Both the position numbers and the translations under genes were made by a program. A model generated the notes under the pieces. It had not been told where the DNA came from. It did no database searches and was given only the letters and a program-made list of their open reading frames with translations. From Gammaproteobacteria bacterium (GTDB taxonomy: Bacteria; Pseudomonadota; Gammaproteobacteria; GCA-001735895), in assembly GCA_024763185.1 (NCBI GenBank), contig JANTFY010000011.1, positions 1 to 22,602 of the forward strand: DNA of 22,602 nt, given 5' to 3'. This document shows, one piece after another, positions 15,667 to 22,602 of this stretch (its first letter is position 1; every line of letters starts with the position of its first letter).

Positions 15667-18420
15667 TTAAAATTCTTCCCAGTCATCATCATCAAAACTG
15701 GTTATTTTTTCTGACACCGATGCCGGAGCGGGTTTGACCGTTTCGGCGTGCAGGTTGGTGAGTGGTTTTTCTGCATCTACCTTGCCAGTGGCAGTGACAG
15801 TTCCACCCCGTACTTCAGACGCTTGAGCTTTACTGAACCCGTCATCGCCTATCGAAAAGAAATCCAAACGATTCATCATTTCTATTGATCGTTCACTCAA
15901 GGAGGCGCTCGCTGCAGAAGTCTGTTCTGCCAGTGCCGCATTCTGCTGGGTGGTTTCATCCATGCTGGTAACCGCAGCGTTGACCTGTTCAATGCCGGTG
16001 GTCTGTTCCTGGCTGGCGGCGGCAATTTCACCCACGATATCGCCCACTTTTTTAACACCGACCACGATGTCCTTGAGCGTGGCACCCGACTTGTTGACCA
16101 GTTCCGAACCGGCATTGACTTTCATGACACTGTCCTGAATCAGGTCCTTGATCTCTTTGGCTGCTGTAGCACTGCGCCCTGCCAGGTTGCGTACCTCAGT
16201 CGCCACGACCGCAAAACCGCGCCCTTGTTCACCTGCGCGTGCTGCTTCAACACTGGCATTAAGGGCAAGCAAATTGGTCTGGAAGGCAATTTCATCAATG
16301 ACACCGATAATTTCGGAAATCTTTTCACTGGATGCATTAATCTCCTGCATGGCGGTAATCGCCTCATCCACGACTTGTCCACCTTTATCCGCCAACTCAC
16401 CGGCAGACGACGCAAGGGAATTGGCCTGCTGGGCATTGTCGGAGTTCTGTTTTACGGTACTGGTAATTTGCTCCATGCTGGAAGCCGTTTGCTCCAGTGC
16501 TGAAGCCTGGTGTTCGGTACGTGCAGACAGGCTGTTATTTCCATCCAGAATTTCACCCGAGGTACTGTTTACCTCCTCGGCAGAATGACGTATTTGACCG
16601 ACTATCTGGGCAAATTCTTCAATGGTGTTATTCACATTGGTCGCAACTTCATCAAAGGTCCCGCGGTAACGGTTGGTCATGGACTGGTTCAAGTCACCGC
16701 GCGACAATGCCGACATCACGCAATTGATATCATTCAGGGTATTCGATACCTCAAGTACCATCTCGTTGATGCCTTCACTCAATGCCAGGAAAAAACCCGT
16801 TTTATTTTCTATTGAGATGCGCTGATCCAGGTTGCCATTTCTTACCGCATCAACGATACCCTGAATTTCACTTTCGGTATTAACTTCATTGGTTTTGTCC
16901 TGCCATTCCACGACCGTACCCAGGCGCTGACCTTGTTCACTGACCACCGGGTTGGCAATAAATGACATACTGCGACCACCGGTGTTGATACTGGCTTCGT
17001 GGCGCCCGCTTAGTTGTGCTACCAGGCCCTGTTGATGGGCAGGGGTTTTATGAAACCGATCAATATTGCTACCCAGGATCTCACTGGCTTTAAAACCGCT
17101 GATATCCTGACTTAAATCGTTCTCAATCTTGCCGAACAAGGTTAATGCGGCCTCATTAAGATAAATAATATCGTTATTTTCATCGGCCACCATGACGTTA
17201 GCCGAGACATTGTCCAGCGCCTCTTTAATGCGAGAATTTTGTGCAGCGATTTTGTTTTCGTGGTCAATCTTCTTTTTGAGGTCGGATTGCATCACACCGA
17301 TGGAAGACATCAGTTTGCCAAACTCATCACGCGCATCGGTACTGATATCACTGGTTAAGTCACCATTGGATACCCGGCTCATGACATGAGAGAGCCTATT
17401 GACCGATCTGCCGATGCCTCTTTCAATAATCCACCATAGAAACAAGGTTAACGAAAAGGCAAACAATGAAAACATCAGGAGCAGCATTTTCATGTTTTGT
17501 GAATTGCTGAGGGTTGTTTCCACCTTGTGTTTTACATCCGACGTCAGGTTCAGGGAAACCTTATTCAACAGCTTGATTTTTTCGGTTTGCATGCGTACCC
17601 ATTGCTGGGGGTCTATACCGAAAGCGCCATAATCTGAAGCCAGGAAGGCCTTATCACGCATTTCGGCTGTTGCACTAACTACCTCCCCTAGCAGGGTTTT
17701 TTTGTAGAACTCGACCTGCTCATCACTGGCCTGTGAAAAGAAGGCATCCTGGTACACTTTCTGGGCATTGACCGATTGATTGAAGCGATTGAATTCCTTG
17801 CCCAGGAATTGATCCCTGGAAAAAACATCAAACAGGATATGGCGTTCGATACCCGCATTTCTTTTCAGGCGCATAAAGTTCACGAAAGCACTGCTGGTAT
17901 TGGCAAGTTCCTTGTCAAAGCTCATGCGCGGCATCAATTCGATCAGGCTTAAAATATCGTCGACGAGTTTTTCGAAATAGGCATTGGCCGCGGGTTTACG
18001 AACTGTTTTGGCATCGATGTCTGATCGGATTTGTGCAAGACTGTCCAAATCATGCGTAATCTGCAGGAGCCGCGAATCAAATCTCTCGCTAAAGGTTTCG
18101 TTTGCGGTTTCATCGATCGCTTTTCGCATCAGGGAAACGAGCTGGTCGGTTTCCAGGCGAGATGCCGCCACTTCATCACCGTGTTTTTTGCCATAGGCTT
18201 TTATAAACTGAGCGGTGATTTCCTGTTCACGTTGAATGGCGTCAATAACCAGATTGCCGTTCACCGCAATTTCCATCAGGTACGACATCTTCAGTGCGTT
18301 GGCGGAATCATTGCTTGCCTTGTTAAACAAAATGGCTGAAAAAAGTATCATGCCGACAAAAGGCACGATCAGAATCAGGGCCAACTTGTACTTCAGTTTC
18401 AGGTTATTGATTAAATTCAT
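15667..18420 (-). CDS. methyl-accepting chemotaxis protein: NIT-like sensor, HAMP, PAS, signalling domain, C-terminal DWEEF
   Basis: 917 aa. Membrane segment 1 (about 12-32) and segment 2 (about 311-332) enclose a helical periplasmic domain. Features such as IQREQEITAQFIKAYGKKHG (62-81) and IERHILFDVFSRDQF (191-205) resemble NIT (nitrate/nitrite-sensing) domains; the ligand is not known. A HAMP domain (about 333-385), a PAS (about 398-512), a second HAMP-like region and the signalling domain with tip IDEIAFQTNLLALNASVEAA (708-727) follow. After a flexible linker (about 856-910) the protein ends DDDDWEEF. That matches the CheR-tethering pentapeptide (NWETF in E. coli Tar/Tsr; GWEEF in Pseudomonas McpB). 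The spacing to cheW is 17 bp. Confidence 0.92.
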   Translation of the reverse strand: MNLINNLKLKYKLALILIVPFVGMILFSAILFNKASNDSANALKMSYLMEIAVNGNLVIDAIQREQEITAQFIKAYGKKHGDEVAASRLETDQLVSLMRKAIDETANETFSERFDSRLLQITHDLDSLAQIRSDIDAKTVRKPAANAYFEKLVDDILSLIELMPRMSFDKELANTSSAFVNFMRLKRNAGIERHILFDVFSRDQFLGKEFNRFNQSVNAQKVYQDAFFSQASDEQVEFYKKTLLGEVVSATAEMRDKAFLASDYGAFGIDPQQWVRMQTEKIKLLNKVSLNLTSDVKHKVETTLSNSQNMKMLLLMFSLFAFSLTLFLWWIIERGIGRSVNRLSHVMSRVSNGDLTSDISTDARDEFGKLMSSIGVMQSDLKKKIDHENKIAAQNSRIKEALDNVSANVMVADENNDIIYLNEAALTLFGKIENDLSQDISGFKASEILGSNIDRFHKTPAHQQGLVAQLSGRHEASINTGGRSMSFIANPVVSEQGQRLGTVVEWQDKTNEVNTESEIQGIVDAVRNGNLDQRISIENKTGFFLALSEGINEMVLEVSNTLNDINCVMSALSRGDLNQSMTNRYRGTFDEVATNVNNTIEEFAQIVGQIRHSAEEVNSTSGEILDGNNSLSARTEHQASALEQTASSMEQITSTVKQNSDNAQQANSLASSAGELADKGGQVVDEAITAMQEINASSEKISEIIGVIDEIAFQTNLLALNASVEAARAGEQGRGFAVVATEVRNLAGRSATAAKEIKDLIQDSVMKVNAGSELVNKSGATLKDIVVGVKKVGDIVGEIAAASQEQTTGIEQVNAAVTSMDETTQQNAALAEQTSAASASLSERSIEMMNRLDFFSIGDDGFSKAQASEVRGGTVTATGKVDAEKPLTNLHAETVKPAPASVSEKITSFDDDDWEEF

Positions 18421-18437
18421 GGATTTCTCTGCTTGGT

Positions 18438-18968
18438 TTATTCTTCGCTATCAACATCGTCATCATAGATATCCGGGTGTTGCATAAAATTATCGATATC
18501 AAACAACATCACCATGTTGCCACCGACATCGACCAGGCCCTTTATGAATTCGGTGTTTACCCTTTCACCAAAATCAGGCGTCTTTCTGATTTCATCACTG
18601 CGCGCATTCATCACATCCGAAACATCATCCACCACAATACCGGCAATACGTTCATTACCCTTGAGCTTGGCTCGCAGAATAATCACCACCGTTGTATTAT
18701 CGTACTGTGGATCCTTTTCATTCATGCGCATTCGCATATCAATGACCGGCACCGCGTTACCGCGCAGATTGAGCACGCCTTTTACATAAGACGGGGTATT
18801 GGGAACACGTGCGACTTCCTCCCAGCCGCGGATTTCCTGCACGCTGAGAATTTTGACGCCATAATCTTCATCGCCAATACTGAAAGTCAGGTATTGATCC
18901 ACCGAAGACAGCGACATGATATCGTCGTCCGGTGTCTGTTCTGTTGTGGCCGCTTCAGTCATAGTCAT
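18438..18968 (-). CDS. cheW: chemotaxis adaptor CheW (first copy)
   Basis: 176 aa. The CheW fold is shown by YLTFSIGDEDYGVKILSVQE (26-45), VPNTPSYVKGVLNLRGNAVP (54-73) and the following VIDMRMRM. RIAGIVVDDVSDV and FIKGLVDVGGNMVMLFDID come later. N- and C-terminal tails are acidic. The ATG overlaps the cheA stop by four bases (ATGA), so it is translated with the kinase and probably is the main CheA adaptor. A second ATG two codons inside is possible. The neighbouring downstream gene is the WEEF-tailed receptor. Confidence 0.95.
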   Translation of the reverse strand: MTMTEAATTEQTPDDDIMSLSSVDQYLTFSIGDEDYGVKILSVQEIRGWEEVARVPNTPSYVKGVLNLRGNAVPVIDMRMRMNEKDPQYDNTTVVIILRAKLKGNERIAGIVVDDVSDVMNARSDEIRKTPDFGERVNTEFIKGLVDVGGNMVMLFDIDNFMQHPDIYDDDVDSEE

Positions 18969-21061
18969 GCGGCCTGCGATGTTTTATTCATTTTTTTATT
19001 GAGATGCAGAATACCGGGCATATCGAGGATCAGGGCTACCGAACCGTCACCCAGGATGGTGGCCCCGGAAAAGCCCTCAATTTTCTTGTAATTACTCTCC
19101 AGTGACTTGATAACCACCTGTTGTTGACCGAGTAAATCGTCTACAAACAAACCGACATGGCTACCGTCGGCTTCGACCACCACCAACAGGCCCTCATCCA
19201 GTGAAACATGATCAGCGTCTTGCACCGCAAAAACATCATGCAGCTTGATAATCGGAATATATTCCTCGCGCAGTTTGAAGGTTTGGCCCTGGCCACCCAC
19301 CTTGTTCAACATGTCGGCTTTGATCTGGATGGACTCAACGATAGAGATAATCGGTATGATGTAATTTTCATTGCCCACCCTCACCGTCTGGCCGTCCAGA
19401 ATAGCCAGCGTTAATGGCAGGCGAATGGTCATCGTGGTACCCACTCCCAGTGCCGAATCGATTTCCACCCCACCACCGAGTTCCTGAATATTGCGTCGCA
19501 CCACGTCCATGCCCACACCGCGTCCCGATACATCGCTGACCGCTTCGGCAGTGGAAAACCCGGGCATGAAAATCAGTTCAAAGATCTGCTTGTCACTGAG
19601 CACATCGTCTTCAGACACCAGCCCCTTGTCGATTGCCTTGTTGAGCAATTTATCCTTATCCATACCTCGCCCATCATCCTTGATTTCAATAACGATGTTA
19701 CCGCCCTGGTGATAGGCATTCAGCTCGATGGTGCCGGTTTCGGGTTTACCGGCAGCCAAGCGTTCTTGCGGTTCTTCCACACCATGATCCAGGCTGTTAC
19801 GCACCAGGTGCACCATCGGGTCGCCGATTTTTTCAATAACGGTTTTATCCACCTCGGTAGTTTCACCGGTCAGTTTCAAATCTATTTTTTTCCCCAGCTT
19901 GTTGGACAGGTCGCGAACCAGGCGTGGAAATCTTGAAAAGGAAAAACTGATCGGCATCATGCGCACCTGCATGACCGATTCCTGCAGTTCGCGTGTATTT
20001 CGTTCCAGCTGATTCAAACCATCCCGCATTTTTTCGATATCCTGTGCGGTCACAGCCTGCTTGTCCTCGATGGTTTCACCCACCAGCCCGAGCATTGACT
20101 GGGTGATGACCAGCTCACCGACCATATTGATCAGGGCATCGATTTTATTGGTTTCCACCCGAATCGATGTGGTGGCGGCGTTCTGCCCTGTCGCCGAACC
20201 GCTACGACGTTCAGTCTGGCGCCGATCAGACTCGCGCCGATCCATCTTCGGTTTACCTTTATCTTCCTCACGGCGTTGTGGCACCAGGCTTTTCTGTTCA
20301 CTAACCACAGCGTTAGGCGACTGATCAGACAGGGGGGAGATGTCAAGCTCGCTAAGATCCTCGACCCAGGCAAACACTTCATTAACCTGTTGCAGGTCGG
20401 CATCTGTCAGTAGTGTCAAGTCCCAGCTCAGGTAACAGTCTTCGGCTTCCAACTGATCGAAATCCGGTACCTTTTCCAGATGGGTATCCAGTTGCAGCTC
20501 GCCCAACTCCCTTAATTCACGAAATAGAGGGATAGGATCATTGGCAGTCTGGAACAGCTGGGCTTGTGGTTTGAAATGAATTTTCCAGCCCCGGCTTTCG
20601 GCTGCTGGAGAAGCCGCAGGGCCTGACGCAGCAGAATTGACTGGACTGTCGCTCTCTTGTGACCGCTGGCCATGCTTTCCCAGTTCCTGCTGCAGTTCAT
20701 GCTGATGCTGCTTGACCCGCTGTTCATCGGCATCTTCGCCGGCCTGGGCCGCTTCCAGCATTTCCTTGAGGCAGTCGGTCGAACGTAACAGAACATCCGT
20801 ATTTTCTGTGGTTACCTCGCGTTTTCCATCACGCATTTCATCCAGCAGGGTTTCCATCACATGGGTGAAATCGGATATCGGTTTAAAACCAAAGGTACCG
20901 GCTCCTCCCTTAATGGAATGCGCCGCACGGAATATACTGTTGATGGCTTCTATGTCAGCATCGCCGGGTTCCAGCGCCATCAAGCCAGTTTCCATCACAT
21001 CCAGCCCTTCGAAACTTTCTTCGAAAAAGACCTGATGAAACTGTGCCATATCTATTGACAT
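18965..21061 (-). CDS. cheA: chemotaxis histidine kinase CheA
   Basis: 698 aa. P1 (about 1-125) has phospho-acceptor His48 in AHSIKGGAGTFGF. A middle segment (158-245), beginning GWKIHFKPQ and followed by LFRELRELGELQLDTH, takes the place of P2 and does not look like the E. coli CheY-binding domain. A highly charged linker (about 262-290, RRESDRRQTERR) leads to P3 (300-370). P4 contains HLVRNSLDHGVE (418-429), DDGRGM (462-467), GFSTAE (501-506) and GRGVGMDVV (513-521). P5, the CheW-like domain, runs from about 555. AGGGG precedes the ATG by 8 nt. It is the first gene of the operon, with a 180-bp gap to divergent ispG. No cheY lies upstream, unlike in the Pseudomonas che2 cluster. Confidence 0.96.
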   Translation of the reverse strand: MSIDMAQFHQVFFEESFEGLDVMETGLMALEPGDADIEAINSIFRAAHSIKGGAGTFGFKPISDFTHVMETLLDEMRDGKREVTTENTDVLLRSTDCLKEMLEAAQAGEDADEQRVKQHQHELQQELGKHGQRSQESDSPVNSAASGPAASPAAESRGWKIHFKPQAQLFQTANDPIPLFRELRELGELQLDTHLEKVPDFDQLEAEDCYLSWDLTLLTDADLQQVNEVFAWVEDLSELDISPLSDQSPNAVVSEQKSLVPQRREEDKGKPKMDRRESDRRQTERRSGSATGQNAATTSIRVETNKIDALINMVGELVITQSMLGLVGETIEDKQAVTAQDIEKMRDGLNQLERNTRELQESVMQVRMMPISFSFSRFPRLVRDLSNKLGKKIDLKLTGETTEVDKTVIEKIGDPMVHLVRNSLDHGVEEPQERLAAGKPETGTIELNAYHQGGNIVIEIKDDGRGMDKDKLLNKAIDKGLVSEDDVLSDKQIFELIFMPGFSTAEAVSDVSGRGVGMDVVRRNIQELGGGVEIDSALGVGTTMTIRLPLTLAILDGQTVRVGNENYIIPIISIVESIQIKADMLNKVGGQGQTFKLREEYIPIIKLHDVFAVQDADHVSLDEGLLVVVEADGSHVGLFVDDLLGQQQVVIKSLESNYKKIEGFSGATILGDGSVALILDMPGILHLNKKMNKTSQAA

Positions 21062-21164
21062 GCCAAAAACCCCTACTGATTATTCAATTCACCGTTCACC
21101 CACAGATATATAGTGCAAACCGGCTGACTTTTATTGAATTTTGAAAAATAAATAACCGCTTATG

Positions 21165-21181
21165 GCCTGATATCGTCAGGC
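21165..21181. promoter_or_regulatory. dyad in the cheA/ispG intergenic region
   Basis: GCCTGA-TATCG-TCAGGC is a perfect 6-bp inverted repeat with a 5-nt centre. It is not followed by T-runs, so it is not a typical terminator. It lies between the divergent starts of cheA and ispG and could be an operator. No regulator can be named. Confidence 0.3.
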
Positions 21182-21206
21182 TGTAAAAATTCTTTAATAT
21201 TTCAGT

Positions 21207-21212
21207 TATAAT
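21207..21212 (+). promoter_or_regulatory. probable -10 box of the ispG promoter
   Basis: TATAAT, a perfect -10 consensus, lies 29 bp before the ispG ATG. I see no good -35 at 16-18 bp, so an activator or an alternative element may be needed. The 180-bp gap between the divergent genes otherwise shows only AT-rich sequence and the dyad at 21165-21181. Confidence 0.4.
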
Positions 21213-21241
21213 TCCGGCCCTTATTTGATAATTCCAAGCCT

Positions 21242-22471
21242 ATGAGCCAGCACAACGTTGCCGTTCTAAAACGTCATACCGTCGAGGTAAAAAATGTTCT
21301 GATCGGCGGGGATAATCCGGTTGTGGTGCAATCCATGACCAATACGGATACCGCAGATACGGCGGCCACCATCTCGCAGATCAAACAACTGGCTGATGCC
21401 GGTTCCGAGCTGGTCAGGGTGACCGTCAATAATGAGGCTGCGGCCGACTCCGTACCCAGGATCATCGATAGCCTGCGACAAGACGGCTACCACGTACCGG
21501 TGGTGGGTGATTTTCATTTCAACGGGCACAAGTTGTTAACAAACTATCCCGAATGTGCACAAAAACTGGCCAAGTACCGCATAAACCCGGGCAATGTCGG
21601 GCGCGGCAAAAAACGTGACACACAATTCCAGACCATGATTGAAATAGCTTGCCGCTATGACAAACCGGTACGCATCGGGGTCAACTGGGGCAGCATGGAT
21701 CAACAGATTCTGGCACAACTGCTGGATGACAACGCCCATTCCAGCAATCCCAGGGAACTGTCCGAGATTAACCGCCTGGCGGTGATCGAATCGGCTTTAA
21801 GCAGTGCGCGCCTGGCTGAAGATATCGGACTGACCGCCGACAAAATCATCATCAGCTGCAAGATGAGCCATGTTAACGACCTGGTCGCGGTTTACCGGGA
21901 ACTGGCCCGTCAATCCAGCTATGCGCTTCATCTTGGTCTTACCGAGGCGGGCATGGGCGACCCGGGGGTTATCGCCTCTACAGCAGCACTGGCCATTTTG
22001 CTCGAACAGGGTATCGGCGATACCATCCGAGTATCACTGACACCGGAACCGGGGGCATCGAGAACCCGTGAGGTAAAGGTGGCCCAACAGATTTTACAGG
22101 CACTGGAGTTACGCTCATTTACACCGATGGTGGTGGCCTGCCCGGGTTGTGGACGCACCAGCAGCGATTACTTCCAGGTTCTCGCCCAGCAAATCCAGCA
22201 ACGGCTGGATGGTTCGATGAACGATTGGAGAACCCGATATCCCGGTGTTGAGAATATGAATGTGGCGGTGATGGGCTGTGTAGTGAATGGGCCCGGAGAA
22301 AGTAAACATGCCAACGTTGGCATCAGCTTACCCGGCAATGGAGAGAAACCGGTCGCCCCCGTTTATGAAGATGGCATAAAAACCGTCACCCTCAAAGGCG
22401 ATCACATCGCTGAAGAATTTATGGCGTTGGTGGAGCGCTACGTGGCTCGTACCTACGCGGTCAAGCCCTGA
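21242..22471 (+). CDS. ispG: 4-hydroxy-3-methylbut-2-en-1-yl diphosphate synthase
   Basis: 409 aa. It catalyses the reductive conversion of MEcPP to HMBPP in the MEP isoprenoid pathway. The TIM-barrel part starts with VQSMTNTDTADTAATISQIK (29-48) and includes YRINPGNVG (112-120) and HLGLTEAGM. The iron-sulfur part holds the three cluster cysteines: Cys300 and Cys303 in ACPGCGRTSSDYF, and Cys346 in MGCVVNGPGESKH, with Glu353 as the fourth ligand expected in the family. It is longer than the 372-aa E. coli enzyme, with extra sequence around residues 118-180 and 325-336, as in the longer proteobacterial form. The ATG has only a weak Shine-Dalgarno sequence. It is divergent from cheA; the 3' end overlaps a minus-strand gene. 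Confidence 0.97.
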   Translation: MSQHNVAVLKRHTVEVKNVLIGGDNPVVVQSMTNTDTADTAATISQIKQLADAGSELVRVTVNNEAAADSVPRIIDSLRQDGYHVPVVGDFHFNGHKLLTNYPECAQKLAKYRINPGNVGRGKKRDTQFQTMIEIACRYDKPVRIGVNWGSMDQQILAQLLDDNAHSSNPRELSEINRLAVIESALSSARLAEDIGLTADKIIISCKMSHVNDLVAVYRELARQSSYALHLGLTEAGMGDPGVIASTAALAILLEQGIGDTIRVSLTPEPGASRTREVKVAQQILQALELRSFTPMVVACPGCGRTSSDYFQVLAQQIQQRLDGSMNDWRTRYPGVENMNVAVMGCVVNGPGESKHANVGISLPGNGEKPVAPVYEDGIKTVTLKGDHIAEEFMALVERYVARTYAVKP

Positions 22472-22602
22472 TCATATATCTGTGTGATAACGCCGGCCAC
22501 GTAACAGATACCATCGGAATGTTTATCACATCGAGTGACTTTTACTTCGGCTTCCATGGGTGGCGTAATGGTGTTTTCAGGAGTGAGTTTAATCTGCAAC
22601 TG
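22453..22602 (-). CDS. C-terminal fragment of an unidentified protein, possibly PilZ-like (cut by window edge)
   Basis: The last 49 codons of a minus-strand reading frame enter from the right edge and stop at 22455-22453. The translation includes PPMEAEVKVTRCDKHSDGIC and YVAGVITQIYD. The strand pattern (alternating Glu/Val, an RC pair, then a short turn and a YxxGVxI strand) resembles the last strands of a PilZ c-di-GMP-binding domain, but the diagnostic N-terminal RxxxR and DxSxxG motifs would lie outside the window. The stop falls within the last codons of ispG, giving a 19-bp convergent overlap. The coding call is fairly sure; the family is a guess. Confidence 0.45.
   Translation of the reverse strand, partial: QLQIKLTPENTITPPMEAEVKVTRCDKHSDGICYVAGVITQIYDQGLTA

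Noticed and set aside
21062..21160. Sigma-28 flagellar promoter upstream of cheA
   Set aside because: A TAAAAG occurs on the minus strand, but no GCCGATAA-like -10 follows at the right distance.

Overview
The window looks like a chromosomal segment of a free-living gammaproteobacterium outside the Enterobacterales. The evidence is a GreB factor, an EFDD-type RelA, an E. coli-like ybbA-ybbP/tesA arrangement, the long (409 aa) form of IspG, and a large chemosensory operon built like the Pseudomonas che2 (F7-type) cluster. No rRNA, tRNA, CRISPR array or phage gene is visible. Product calls come from reading motifs in the translations; no database was searched.

Layout. Positions 1-158 hold the 5' end of dusA (minus), divergent from greB (plus, 268-759). 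A periplasmic msrA (plus, 923-1513) meets relA (minus, 1514-3655) stop-to-stop with no spacer, at two tandem hairpins. Directly upstream of relA lies a non-coding, MITE-like element of about 284 bp (3667-3950) with 26-bp terminal inverted repeats. It ends at the stop codon of ybbP (minus, 3951-6410), which is translationally coupled to ybbA (minus, 6410-7090). ybbA overlaps head-to-head with tesA (plus, from 7077). Between tesA and a HAD phosphatase (minus, 7933-8646) is a candidate small RNA on the minus strand, with a near-consensus promoter and a hairpin plus T7 terminator.

The core of the window is a ten-gene chemosensory operon on the minus strand, read from 21061 down to 8709: cheA, cheW, a NIT-PAS receptor ending in DWEEF, an Aer-like PAS/CZB receptor, a second cheW, a STAS-domain protein, a CheZ-like protein, cheR, cheD and cheB. 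Most junctions overlap or are under 30 bp. Upstream of cheA, transcribed away from it, is ispG (plus, 21242-22471). A partial minus-strand gene, possibly PilZ-like, enters from the right edge and overlaps the ispG 3' end.

How the operon may work. The two receptors feed CheA through two CheW adaptors, and CheR, CheB and CheD adjust receptor methylation and deamidation. The order matches the Pseudomonas che2 backbone (cheA-cheW-receptor with WEEF tail-cheR-cheD-cheB), with four genes inserted between the WEEF receptor and cheR. No cheY is present in the window. Two features look new to me. First, the NIT receptor, the CheZ-like protein and CheD all end in the same pentapeptide pattern (DWEEF, DIEFF, EIELF). 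Second, the STAS protein carries four copies of an aromatic-GFF motif, mostly next to acidic residues. Together they suggest a hub of short linear motifs docking on CheR, CheB or other operon products.
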